Shown: in pieces, positions 8,344 through 17,167 of the stretch
Position numbering within the stretch: the first letter of the stretch is position 1
Layout of the letters: each line of letters starts with the position of its first letter
DNA from: CAVTOO01 sp963736355
Lineage (GTDB): Bacteria; Pseudomonadota; Alphaproteobacteria; Rhizobiales; Xanthobacteraceae
Assembly: GCA_963736355.1 (NCBI GenBank)
Contig: CAVTOO010000004.1
Span: 396,996-460,995 of the forward strand
Length of the DNA stretch: 64,000 bases
Direction: 5' to 3'
The notes under the pieces: generated by a model
The model's input: only the letters and a program-made list of their open reading frames with translations
The model's database searches: none
What the model was told of the DNA's origin: nothing
Made by a program: the position numbers and the translations under genes

Positions 8344-9603
8344 TCAGTCCGGGGAGAAGATGCTGCGGGCGATGTAGCGTACGCCGCCTTCGCCCCAAGG
8401 TGAGCCGACGGGCTTGACCTGGATCGGATCGTTCTTGTCATTATAGTAATAGATCGTGCCAACTTTGCCGGGCTCGACCTCCCAAACGCGAGGATAGCCG
8501 ATATCCCAGCTACCGGCGTCGTCACGCAGGATAATTTCAGGGCCCCACGTCGAACCGCCGTCCTCACTGACAATCGCACGCATGCCGCGCGGAGGGAGCC
8601 GACAGGTGTACACGAGCACCAGGCGGCCATCGCTCATCAGCACGGGCGAGCCCGGTGCCCCGAATTCGGTGATCCGCGAAAGAAACTGCCAGGTCGAACC
8701 GCCGTCGTCGCTCTTGAAGAGCTCCGTCCACATATCGCCGGCCCAGTCTCGTTCGACTCGCAGGGTGCACAGTATCCTGCCGTTCGGCATCATGACGCCC
8801 CGAGGATACATCCACTGGAGACCGCTGAACATGGGGTCGTCCTTGGGAGTGATGAAGGACATGAAGTGAAACGATGTGCCGTCGTCGGTGCTTCGATAGA
8901 CGCATGGGCGGTTCGGTTCGCCATGCTCTCTGCTTGCGGGAAAGCGGTTGTGCTGACCTTCCCTGTTGACCCCACCGGTCAGAAACAGAAGGCATCGGCC
9001 GTCGGGACGAACCAGGGACGATTCAACGGCGCTGAGCGAGTACAGGCCGTCGAGCGGCAGCATGACGGAGCGCGACCATGTCTGACCGGCATCTTTTGAT
9101 ATTCGAAAAAAAACCTGGTTCTCGGGTGGACCGAAAGCCGTTGTGACCGAGGCAACAAAGTCCCGGATAAGTGGATCCTCCTGCATGTATTGATAGTAGA
9201 AATTTGAGACGAGCACGTTCTTGTTGGTGAAGTCGACGGGCCCGATTTCGTCGAGGTTGCCGGGCTTTCCATCGATTCCAGGTTGCGGCGCCTGGACGTC
9301 CATGCCCGGGCGGTTCTTGTCCTCGTTCCAAATGTGCCAGGTCCGTCCGCGATCCCTGGAGCGGACGGTCACGCCACGCCTGCCGCCAGCGCTCATGACG
9401 AGATGATGATGGGCGAGGTGCATCGGGTCGCCGCGATAGTCCGCATTGGCAACGGAAAAATTGCAGATGAGATCCCCCGACGCGGTTTCCCAAAAACCGC
9501 GAGAAAACGGATGAGTGGCGAACTCGTTGTCCCGCCTGTAGACGATGGCGTGATCGACGTCCTTGGCTGGGCGGGGGCGGTGGTACTTCTTAATCAGGGT
9601 CAT
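8344..9603 (-). CDS. BNR-repeat (sialidase-fold) protein, exo-alpha-sialidase-like
   Basis: A 419-residue beta-propeller protein with five Asp-box repeats (S-x-D-x-G-x-T-W pattern): SRDRGRTW, SKDAGQTW, STDDGTSF, SDDGGSTW and SEDGGSTW. These mark the six-bladed sialidase fold. There is no signal peptide, so it should be cytoplasmic, unlike secreted sialidases. Glycoside hydrolase or sugar lyase activity is possible. A diverged paralog lies at 17168-18328; both share the opening (VYRRDNEF against VYRNDKEF) and the ending (G-GVR-IA). It is divergent from the IclR gene. Function inferred from fold only. Confidence 0.82.
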   Translation of the reverse strand: MTLIKKYHRPRPAKDVDHAIVYRRDNEFATHPFSRGFWETASGDLICNFSVANADYRGDPMHLAHHHLVMSAGGRRGVTVRSRDRGRTWHIWNEDKNRPGMDVQAPQPGIDGKPGNLDEIGPVDFTNKNVLVSNFYYQYMQEDPLIRDFVASVTTAFGPPENQVFFRISKDAGQTWSRSVMLPLDGLYSLSAVESSLVRPDGRCLLFLTGGVNREGQHNRFPASREHGEPNRPCVYRSTDDGTSFHFMSFITPKDDPMFSGLQWMYPRGVMMPNGRILCTLRVERDWAGDMWTELFKSDDGGSTWQFLSRITEFGAPGSPVLMSDGRLVLVYTCRLPPRGMRAIVSEDGGSTWGPEIILRDDAGSWDIGYPRVWEVEPGKVGTIYYYNDKNDPIQVKPVGSPWGEGGVRYIARSIFSPD

Positions 9604-10094
9604 ATTTCATCCATCGTAGGCGGATGCGGTGTCAATGAGCGGCCGTCGGTCGTTGCCCATGATATGTGCAGCTAGATCCGATAGCTGCTTTCGCGGTGCG
9701 CAAAAGGTCGCGGCTGCCGAAGCTATTGTTCGGCGCGTGACGGGTCAACGCGCGGGTGGATCGGATTTCACTGAGTTGAACCGGGGTGTTGAGCAACATT
9801 GCGAGACGCCGTTCAGGGATGACGCTCCGTTCGCGGCACCGTTTCGCCGTCATGACGTATGGGCATGTTGCGCTGCATCAGAGACGTCGCGGTCCGCGCC
9901 GGACAAAGACTGCGCCGCATTCTGCGCCCGGGTCCCATAGGCGCCAAGCAAATTTCGAACTAATGGTATGCCGATTGCCGCGTTGGAGAGTGGCCGTCGG
10001 GTCGTTAATATCCTTACACTAACAAGTTCGCACCGGCGCTCGCACCATGCAGCGAGCACCACGGAAGCGATCCGGGATTCGAGGAGACGCAAGA
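9604..10094. other. Long divergent intergenic region before the IclR gene
   Basis: A stretch of 491 bases without a convincing gene. Short open frames here lack homology and ribosome sites. It should hold the promoters of the BNR gene (leftward) and the IclR gene (rightward). At 9766-9780 TTTCACTGAGTTGAA matches the proposed IclR operator at 13 of 15 positions, so the regulator may control its own region. No terminator or RNA gene was recognised. Confidence 0.5.
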
Positions 10095-11000
10095 ATGAAC
10101 AAGCAGGAATCCGAAGGGCGGCGAAGCTACGACAACGTCATGCTCATTCAGCGGGTCTTGGCAGTGCTGGAGCATTTCAACCGTTCGCAGATCAGCACCG
10201 TTCGCCAGATCAGCGAGGATTGCAATATTCCCGAATCCAGCGTCGTCCGCATTCTAGAGACCCTTTGCGTCGAAGGATATTTATCGCACATTTCTCGTCG
10301 TGGCGGCTATGCGGTAACGTCCAAGATAACCTCGCTCAGTTCTGGTTTCCATGGATCTCCATGGCTTGCCGAGTGCATGAAGCCACTCGTGGATGAACTG
10401 ACACATCAGAATATGTGGCCATTCTCCCTTGCGACGCTCGATCGCGACGCGATGGTTGTTCAGTATTCGACGATCCCGCTGAGTCCTCTCGCCCACGTCA
10501 AGACCACTCTTGGCAAGCGGTTGTCCCTTGTTGGTCGTGCTCATGGACGGGCCTATATTTCATCCTGCAGCGGCCAGGAGCGCCGGCATCTGTTGCGCTT
10601 GATCGTCGCGTCAAATGATCCGGAGAGCGAAATCATCTCCGACCCTCAGAACTGGCGTCGTTTGATTACTCGCACGCGGTGGCGCGGATACGGTCTGCGC
10701 TGCGAAGAAGTCGACCCCGCAACGGGAACGATTGCCGTGCCGATCATGTCTGCGCCGGGCCGCGTTGTTGCCACCCTTGGAATGACTTTCTTCCGACGCG
10801 CCGTGAATGACAGGAAGATCGCAACTTATGCCTCGTTGCTCAAAGCCGCCGCGGTGCAGGGAGTGACGCTTATCGAGAACAAGATTGCCGCGAATGAAAC
10901 GGTCCCTCCCGCCGTGCCCATGACGAACTCGCGCATTCTGCAGAATCAAAAACCCCTGCGCCATCTCACCAACATGGCAGCCGTCGCGACAGCGAAGTGA
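10095..11000 (+). CDS. IclR-family transcriptional regulator
   Basis: A 301-residue regulator. An N-terminal winged helix-turn-helix (about residues 20-75; TVRQISEDCNIPESSVVRILETL is the HTH) is followed by the IclR effector domain, including a region ending in VPIMSAPGRVVATLGMTF. ATG 10095 has GAGGAG at a good distance; an earlier in-frame start has none. It lies in the middle of the catabolic region, just upstream of tctC. IclR proteins sense small carboxylates, sugar acids or aromatics, which fits the neighbours. I infer that it binds TTTCAnTnATTGRAA at several places in the window. Confidence 0.92.
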   Translation: MNKQESEGRRSYDNVMLIQRVLAVLEHFNRSQISTVRQISEDCNIPESSVVRILETLCVEGYLSHISRRGGYAVTSKITSLSSGFHGSPWLAECMKPLVDELTHQNMWPFSLATLDRDAMVVQYSTIPLSPLAHVKTTLGKRLSLVGRAHGRAYISSCSGQERRHLLRLIVASNDPESEIISDPQNWRRLITRTRWRGYGLRCEEVDPATGTIAVPIMSAPGRVVATLGMTFFRRAVNDRKIATYASLLKAAAVQGVTLIENKIAANETVPPAVPMTNSRILQNQKPLRHLTNMAAVATAK

Positions 11001-11024
11001 CGATCGTAGGAGGCCGATGTCCAG

Positions 11025-11039
11025 TTCCAATGAGTGAAA
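11025..11039. promoter_or_regulatory. Palindromic operator, copy 3 of TTTCAnTnATTGRAA (reverse orientation)
   Basis: TTCCAATGAGTGAAA reads on the other strand as TTTCACTCATTGGAA, matching the shared motif. It lies in the iclR-tctC gap, 117 bases before the tctC start, where control of the transporter would be exerted. Confidence 0.5.
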
Positions 11040-11155
11040 TTATAAGAAAAGCCAATTGCGGGCGCTAGATGGAAGCGGTCTGATAATCGCCAACTTGTGT
11101 TCTTCTGAAAGAATGCAACAGGCGCAAAGAGTGCCAAGCCAAGGGAAAAAACGCC

Positions 11156-12154
11156 ATGGATCCGGTACGAAGTTTCGCGAACTGGCAACAGAAAAAGAAC
11201 AAGTACAGGATCATCAAATTAGTAAGCGTCGCTGCCGTTTTGGGCAGTTCGGTCATTGCGGTTTCAGCAACCGCAACGGCGCAGACGTGGCCGAGCAAGC
11301 CGATCGAGTTCATTGTTGGGTTTCCCCCGGGCGGCGGCACCGATCTCGTGGGGCGTGCTGTGGCAGAAGGGATGAAAGCCCGTCTCGGGGTGCCGGTGGT
11401 GGTCGTGAACAAATCGGGTGGCGCGGGCGTCGTTGGTTTCGATGCTCTGCGGCAGGCGCAGCCGGATGGCTACACTGTCGGCTTGATCACAGCGCAGCTC
11501 ATCACCGCCAATCTGCGCGGAGTGATGACTGCCACCTATCGCGACTTCACGCCCGTCGCCATGGTCAACATTGATCACGGCGCCTTCGCCGTTCATCCGG
11601 CGACGCCTTTCAAGACGCTTCCGGAACTGGTTGCCTATGCCAAGGCAAATCCGGGCAAGCTGACCATGGGCAACGCCAGCGAGGGCGGCAGCTTCCACAT
11701 GCTGGCCAAACACCTCGAGAAGCTCGCCGGCGTGAGCTTCAAGCATGTTCCGTTCAACGGCGGGCCTGCCGCCAACCTTCAGTTAATGGGCAATCACATC
11801 GAATCCGCGGTCAACGGCGCGATCGAGTTGCAGCCGCTTCATCAGGCCGGCCAAGTGCGGGTGCTGGCGGTGTCAGGGCAGAAGCGTCTCGCGAAGATGC
11901 CCCTTGTGCCGACGGCGGAAGAACTCGGCTATCCGCTCAAGATCGAAACTTGGCGCGCGGTCGCGACTCCGAAAGGCGTCTCTCCTGAAATCATCGCCAA
12001 GCTGAACGATGCGATCAAGCAGACGACTTCCGATCCGGAATTCATCAAGAAGCTGGAGGCCATCGGCGCACTGCCGGAGTATTTCGGTCCGGACGAACTG
12101 GCCAAGTACATCGCTGCGCAGGAAGACGTTTACCGTCTGGTTCTCAAGGACTAG
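11156..12154 (+). CDS. tctC: Tripartite tricarboxylate transporter substrate-binding protein (Bug/TctC)
   Basis: A 332-residue periplasmic binding protein of the Bug/TctC family, which delivers a carboxylate to the TctAB membrane complex. It has a basic start and a hydrophobic signal segment, with probable cleavage after ATA before QTWPSKP (about residue 43). The classic WPSKPIEFIVGFPPGGGTD motif follows, and also SGGAGVVGFDALRQAQPDGYT. AAGGGA precedes the ATG. tctB and tctA follow on the same strand after a structured 206-base gap, giving the common C-B-A order. A proposed IclR operator sits upstream. The ligand is unknown; family members bind di- and tricarboxylates or aromatic acids. Confidence 0.93.
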   Translation: MDPVRSFANWQQKKNKYRIIKLVSVAAVLGSSVIAVSATATAQTWPSKPIEFIVGFPPGGGTDLVGRAVAEGMKARLGVPVVVVNKSGGAGVVGFDALRQAQPDGYTVGLITAQLITANLRGVMTATYRDFTPVAMVNIDHGAFAVHPATPFKTLPELVAYAKANPGKLTMGNASEGGSFHMLAKHLEKLAGVSFKHVPFNGGPAANLQLMGNHIESAVNGAIELQPLHQAGQVRVLAVSGQKRLAKMPLVPTAEELGYPLKIETWRAVATPKGVSPEIIAKLNDAIKQTTSDPEFIKKLEAIGALPEYFGPDELAKYIAAQEDVYRLVLKD

Positions 12155-12164
12155 ACCGCCGTCG

Positions 12165-12187
12165 CGCGAACTGGGAACCGGTTCGCG
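12165..12187. repeat. Dispersed palindromic repeat, copy 2 (partial)
   Basis: CGCGAAC (12165-12171) and GTTCGCG (12181-12187) form a 7-bp stem around the core GGAACCGGTTCGCG, shared with the repeat at 4820-4925. It lies 11 bases after the tctC stop. Confidence 0.6.
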
Positions 12188-12198
12188 TGAACAATATC

Positions 12199-12326
12199 GA
12201 AACAAGAGGGTCGGAACTCCGTCTTGTTTCTATTCAGGAGGGGCTCCGGGACGGGAGTGAAGACGTGCCTTGCCAGGATCACGGAAGTCTCCCCGCAGCT
12301 GCGCGGGAGACGACCTGCCGGGCAGG
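12199..12326 (+). other. Structured tctC-tctB intercistronic segment (three hairpins)
   Basis: Three stem-loops follow one another: a 9-bp stem GAAACAAGA/TCTTGTTTC (12199-12207 with 12222-12230), a 7-bp stem GTCTCCC/GGGAGAC (12287-12293 with 12305-12311) and CCTGC/GCAGG (12314-12318 with 12322-12326). Such structures between a binding-protein gene and its membrane genes commonly reduce read-through or protect the upstream message. The words GGGAGTGAA, CCCGCAGCTG and GACCTGCC resemble cobalamin-riboswitch segments in order, but the key central box is missing. Role is inferred. Confidence 0.4.
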
Positions 12327-12360
12327 GCGCCCGTTGAAGGAATCCAAGGAATCCGGTGTG

Positions 12361-12798
12361 ATGCGGATAAATGTCGGTGAATCGCTGGCGGCCCTTGCGA
12401 TCGTCGTTTTTGCGGGGGCCATGGCGTATATCGGCAGTTCCTATCCGCGCGGCACCCTCGGCGCGATGGGCGCGGGCTATTTCCCGATGATGATCAGCCT
12501 TGCGACGGCCGCGATTGGGCTTGTCGTGCTGGCGTCCGTCGCGTTCTCCGCAGCGCCCGCGCCGACGATTCTCTGGCGGCCGGCACTGCTCGCTCTGGCG
12601 TCGATGCTGGCCTGGGCCGTGCTCGTGGAGCGCTTCGGCCTCGTGCCCGCGTCGGTCGCGTTGATTCTCCTGGCGTCGGTCGCGCAGCCACCCTTCAGGA
12701 TGTGGAGCGCGATCATCACCGCGGTCCTCGCCTCAGCGGCGGCGGTCGCGATATTCGTCTACGGATTTGATCTTCCGCTCCGTCCGCTAAAGTGGTGA
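12361..12798 (+). CDS. tctB: Tripartite tricarboxylate transporter small membrane subunit TctB
   Basis: A 145-residue inner-membrane protein with about four hydrophobic segments, the usual TctB size. The MGAGYFPMMISLATAAIGL segment is typical of the family. The start at ATG 12361 is chosen because AAGGA lies about 11 bases upstream and the family begins here; the frame stays open to 12187 through a hairpin-rich, non-coding leader. tctA starts 4 bases after its stop, so the two are translationally coupled. It would form the permease with TctA and take substrate from the protein encoded at 11156. Confidence 0.9.
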   Translation: MRINVGESLAALAIVVFAGAMAYIGSSYPRGTLGAMGAGYFPMMISLATAAIGLVVLASVAFSAAPAPTILWRPALLALASMLAWAVLVERFGLVPASVALILLASVAQPPFRMWSAIITAVLASAAAVAIFVYGFDLPLRPLKW

Positions 12799-12802
12799 TG
12801 CC

Positions 12803-14350
12803 ATGGATCTCTTCGCAAACATGGCCGCCGGATTTGCGCGGGCTGTATCACTCGATGCGCTTCTGTTCTGCTTTATCGGCGTCACGGTCGGGACGCTCGT
12901 CGGCGTGTTGCCGGGCATCGGCACGCTGGCGGCGATCTCGCTGTGCCTGCCCCTGACGTACTATCTGGATCCCGTCATCGCCCTGATCATGCTTTCGGGC
13001 ATCTTCTACGGCACGCAATATGGCGGCTCGATCACCGCGATCCTTCTCAATCTTCCGGGCGAGCCGTCTTCGGCGATAACCTGCCTCGACGCCCATCCCA
13101 TGACGAGGCAGGGCCGGGCCGGCGTGGCGCTGTTCATCACGGCGATCGCCTCATTCGTCGGCGGCTCGCTCGGCATCCTGCTGATGATGGCATTCACGCC
13201 GGCGCTTTCCAGATTCGCGCTCACGTTCTCGTCGACCGAGTATTTTTCCATTATCCTTTTCTGCCTGATCTCGGCCTCGACGCTGTCGACCCATTCGCCG
13301 ATCAAGGGCCTGGGCATGGTGATGCTGGGGCTTCTGCTCGGCCTAGCGGGCATCGACGTCACCTCCGGCTTGCCGCGCTACACCTTCGGACTCGCGTCGC
13401 TCGGCGACGGCATCAACCTCGTGGCGATGATGATGGGGCTGTTCGGCATCGCCGAGGTGCTGACATCGCTCGGGCAGGGCGGGGGACAGATGCTGGTCAA
13501 GCGCAGCACCATCACGATGCGCTCCCTTCTTCCCACATGGTTGGATATCAAGCAGGCGGCAGCGCCGACCCTACGCGGCTCGGCGATGGGGGCGATCACC
13601 GGCATCATGCCCGGGATGGGCGCGACGCTCGCGACCTTCATGGCCTACGCGGTCGAACGGCGCATAGCCCGGGATCCGACCCGGTTCGGCAAGGGCGCGA
13701 TCGAGGGAATTTCGGCGCCTGAAGCCGCCAACAACGCCTCGGTGCAGACCGCCTTCATCCCGACACTGGCGCTGGGCGTTCCGGGCGGCGCGGTGATGGC
13801 GGTGATGGTCGGCGCCATGATGGTTCACGGCATCGCGCCGGGGCCGTTGTTCATCACGCAGCACGCCGAAATCTTCTGGGGCCTTCTCGCCAGCATGTGG
13901 ATAGGCAACGTCATGCTGCTGGTCCTAAATATCCCGCTGATCGGCATCTGGATTCGTCTTCTCGACGTGCCGGCGCACATACTCTATCCGGTCGTGCTGC
14001 TGGTCATCTGCATCGGCGTCTACAGCATCAACAATGCGGTGTTCGATGTATATCTGGCGATCGTCTTCGGCATCGTCGGATATGTGCTCGGGCTGTTCGG
14101 CTATCCAGTCGCTCCGCTTGTACTCGGATTCATTTTGTCGTCGATCCTGGAGGAGCACATGCGACGCTCGCTCCTCATCTCGGACGGGAACTTCCTGATA
14201 TTCCTGGAGCGGCCGATCAGCGGCGTCTTCATCGCGCTTTCCGCCGTGGTGTTGCTGCTGCCGCCTCTTCTGTGGATCCTGCGCCGCTCAAGAGGTCTTG
14301 CGGCAGGGAAACAAACGCAAATTCTGCGTGATGGTGCAGCAAATGGTTGA
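12803..14350 (+). CDS. tctA: Tripartite tricarboxylate transporter large membrane subunit TctA
   Basis: A 515-residue polytopic inner-membrane protein, normal TctA length with about 11-12 spans. Family signatures are the early GVLPGIGTLAAISLCLPLTY and FYGTQYGGSITAILLNLPGEP, and the later GIMPGMGATLATFMAYA and SAPEAANNASVQTAFIPTL. It is the transport channel partner of TctB and TctC. The CoA-transferase gene begins 9 bases after its stop, so uptake and CoA activation of the substrate may be linked in one operon. Confidence 0.95.
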   Translation: MDLFANMAAGFARAVSLDALLFCFIGVTVGTLVGVLPGIGTLAAISLCLPLTYYLDPVIALIMLSGIFYGTQYGGSITAILLNLPGEPSSAITCLDAHPMTRQGRAGVALFITAIASFVGGSLGILLMMAFTPALSRFALTFSSTEYFSIILFCLISASTLSTHSPIKGLGMVMLGLLLGLAGIDVTSGLPRYTFGLASLGDGINLVAMMMGLFGIAEVLTSLGQGGGQMLVKRSTITMRSLLPTWLDIKQAAAPTLRGSAMGAITGIMPGMGATLATFMAYAVERRIARDPTRFGKGAIEGISAPEAANNASVQTAFIPTLALGVPGGAVMAVMVGAMMVHGIAPGPLFITQHAEIFWGLLASMWIGNVMLLVLNIPLIGIWIRLLDVPAHILYPVVLLVICIGVYSINNAVFDVYLAIVFGIVGYVLGLFGYPVAPLVLGFILSSILEEHMRRSLLISDGNFLIFLERPISGVFIALSAVVLLLPPLLWILRRSRGLAAGKQTQILRDGAANG

Positions 14351-14359
14351 GGTCAGAAA

Positions 14360-15626
14360 ATGACGAAGTTGGCGAGCGACGACACCGATGCATGGTTCAG
14401 GAATGCCTCAGGCCAGCCGGCCTTGAAAGGCATCAGGGTCGTCGACCTGACACAGTTCGAGGCCGGAACGTCCTGCACGCAGTCGCTCGCGTGGCTCGGG
14501 GCCGATGTCATCAAGGTCGAGGAGCCGACCCGAGGCGAGCAGGGACGCTACGCCTCCGTCGATCGGCCCGACGCCGACGCCTACTATTTCATGTACCTCA
14601 ACTCCAACAAGCGCAGCGTCACGGCCAATCTCAAGAACGACAAGGGACGCGCCCTGCTGCGCGGACTGATCGAGAAGGCCGACATCTTCATCGAGAATTT
14701 CGCTCCCGGCGTCATCGACCGGCTGGGCTTCGGCTACGAAGACGTGCGGAAAATGAATCCGTCGATTATCTACGCGCAGATCAAGGGATTCGCGCCGGGA
14801 AGCCCCTATGGCAAGTTTCCTTCCTTCGACATGATCGCGCAGGCCGTCGGCGGGTCAGTCGCCATCACGGGAGAGGAAACCGGGCGGCCGATCAAGCCGG
14901 GCGTCACGCTGGGCGACACCGGCACCGGCCTTCATTGCGCCATCGGCATCCTGGCGGCGCTGTACCAGCGCAAGATCACCGGCAAGGGCCAACGCATCGA
15001 GGTCGCGATGCAGGAGGCGGTCATCAACTTCAGCCGCATCGCGTTCGCCCGCCAGGCCCTGAAGAAAGAGCCGGCTCCGCGCGTGGGCAACCAGAGCATC
15101 CTCGGCGCGACGGCGCCGAGCGAGCTTTATCCATGCAAGGGCGGCGGGCTCAACGACTATTGCTTCGTCTACACGTCGCGCTCGCCGGACAATTCCCAGT
15201 GGTACAAGCTGATGAACATCATCGGCCGCACCGATCTCATTGGAGATCCCAAGTTCGAACTCGCCCGAGGCGCGCTGGGCCAACCGCGAAGCCGTCGACG
15301 AGGTCATTTCCGAGTGGACCGTGAAGCACGACAAGTTCGCGGTCATGAAGACGCTCGGCGAGGCCGGCGTTCCGGCAGGCGCCGTCGTCAACACGATGGA
15401 CCTGACCGAGGATCCCTACCTCAACCGCCGCGGCGCGTTCGTCATGGTCGATCATCCCGTGCGCGGCAAGATGAAGATGCCGGGCTGGCCGGTGAAGATG
15501 GGGGAGACCTACGTCGAGTCGACGGCGGCTCCGCTCCTCGGCGCCGACAACGAGGCGGTCTATGGCGAGGTTCTGGGGCTCAGTCCCGAGGAGATCAAGG
15601 CGTTGCGCGCCGAGAAAGCGCTGTAG
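14360..15626 (+). pseudogene. Class III (CaiB/BaiF) CoA-transferase, one frameshift
   Basis: The N-terminal ~300 residues (KGIRVVDLTQFEAGTSCTQS, GADVIKVEEPTRGEQGR, IIYAQIKGFAPGSPY) and the C-terminal ~120 residues (SPEARWANREAV to EEIKALRAEKAL) of one CoA-transferase lie in different frames. They join near 15258-15266, where one extra base would explain the break. Fused, it aligns throughout with the intact paralog at 20610-21851. The enzyme would transfer CoA to a carboxylic acid, possibly the one imported by TctCBA, 9 bases upstream. GAGG precedes the start. It may be intact in the living organism if the extra base is a sequencing error. Confidence 0.82.
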
Positions 15627-15753
15627 CGCCAACGGAAGGACGTGGAACGGGTAACAACAGAGGAGGGCTTGTTTTCGGTTACGCGTTGATAAGCCGCTTA
15701 TGCGGACGACAGGGACGAAAATGCTTTCAAACCAGCACAGGGAGGACGTCGCA

Positions 15754-17092
15754 ATGTCGTACAACGGAACCAATTCAACGAAACGGCGTATAAGCCGCAG
15801 AACTTTCATCATCGCGGGTAGTGCGGCGGGTCTTGCCGCTCCCGCCCTGATCGGCCGGGCGGGCGCGCAGGAGGCGCGCACAATACGGATGTGGACGCAG
15901 CTCAGCGCCACCGGCAAGACCGGCCGCGAGGTTGTGCTGAGCAAGCTGATCAAGGGATTCCAGGCCGCCAATCCCGGAGTGACGGTCGAGGTCGAGCCGC
16001 AGATCTGGCATCAGATAAGTGACAAGTTTCTGGCGGCCCATCAAACGGGCACGGCACCCGACGTGGTGTGGCTTCACTCGCCGAGGCTTGTTGATGCAAT
16101 CAAGCTCGGTGCCTTGTCCGATCTCAATGCCTTGTTCATCAAGGACTGGTCGAAGGACGATGTCGACGATCTCGACGGGCGGGCCTGGCGTTATGGCCAG
16201 TCGGGCGGTCGCCAGTATCAGATCATGCATTCAATCTCGGCCGTCGGCCAGTTCTACCGCGTCGATTTGTTCAAGGAGGCCGGAATCGATCCGGCGTCGC
16301 TGACGACATGGAGCCGCTTTATCGAGGCGGCGAAGAAGCTGACCGTGAAGGACGACAAGGGCACTGTCACCCGCTGGGGCTTTGGTCAGGCATTCCCCGG
16401 CGAGGCGGCGAACGGTTCGACCTTGCTCAACGTGATGTTGGACAGGGACGGAACGATCTTTGACGACAAGTTCCGGGCGGCATGGGCTACGCCGAGCTGG
16501 CGTCGAAGGCCTGAAAATATTGAAAAGCATGGCTGAAGAACATCAGATATCGCCGCGTGTCGCGCCGGCCATGTCGAATGACGACATCTACGATCAGTTC
16601 AATGCGGGGCGGCTTGCGATGGCGCGCGGCTCGACTGCCAGATTGCCGAGGGCCCAGGCCGCGCTCGGTGCTGAAAAGGTCAGTTTCCTGCCGACGCCGA
16701 GCTTCACCGAAGGGCGTTACTCGCCGACCGAAGTGGTGGGCTGGTCGGCGGCGGTGTGGTCGGGCAGCAAGCATCAGAAGCTGGCCGGCGCTTGGGTCGC
16801 CTATCAATCCAGCAAGGAGGCGGATCGTCTGTGGGCCATGGAGGGCGGTGCGATGCCCATCCGCAAATCCACGATCCGGGACAACACCGCATTCTTCGCC
16901 GCTCCGCAGAACGCCTATCTCGTCACGGCGGCGAAGATGGTCAGCGAGACCGGCTGGTTCGCTCCTCCCGAGGCGGGTGGCGGATTCAACGAGGGGATGA
17001 ACCGCGCCATCCAGGACGTGCTCGTCAACAACGCGGATCCGATGGCCGCGCTGAAGAAGGCCGAGGAGGCCTTCAACAGAAGAAGGAAGTAG
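15754..17092 (+). pseudogene. Tat-exported sugar ABC transporter substrate-binding protein (family 1), one frameshift
   Basis: A periplasmic extracellular solute-binding protein. ATG 15754 follows AGGGAGGA. The start contains a twin-arginine signal, RRISRRTFIIAGSAAG, with cleavage probably after GRAGA. The mature part opens RTIRMWTQLSATGKTGRE and contains TAPDVVWLHSPRLVDAIK. The frame breaks near 16485-16515; the second half resumes with GLKILKSMAEEHQ and ends at the normal place (EEAFNRRRK). No permease or ATPase adjoins it; it could serve the permeases at the left window edge. The single break behaves as one extra base. Confidence 0.82.
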
Positions 17093-17167
17093 GCATCTTT
17101 GCCTGGCAGGCGCAGCGGTCGCAAGCGCGCCTGCCAGGCGAGATCACGTGGCGGATGAGGAGGCCGG

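Noticed and set aside
9629..9940. A 103-codon frame in the gap before the IclR gene
   Set aside because: No ribosome site, no recognisable fold and unusual composition. It is treated as non-coding regulatory DNA.
12241..12326. A true cobalamin riboswitch before tctB
   Set aside because: Some words match in order, but the central GCCACTG-type region and paired helices of the known class are not found. It is kept only as an uncertain structured segment.
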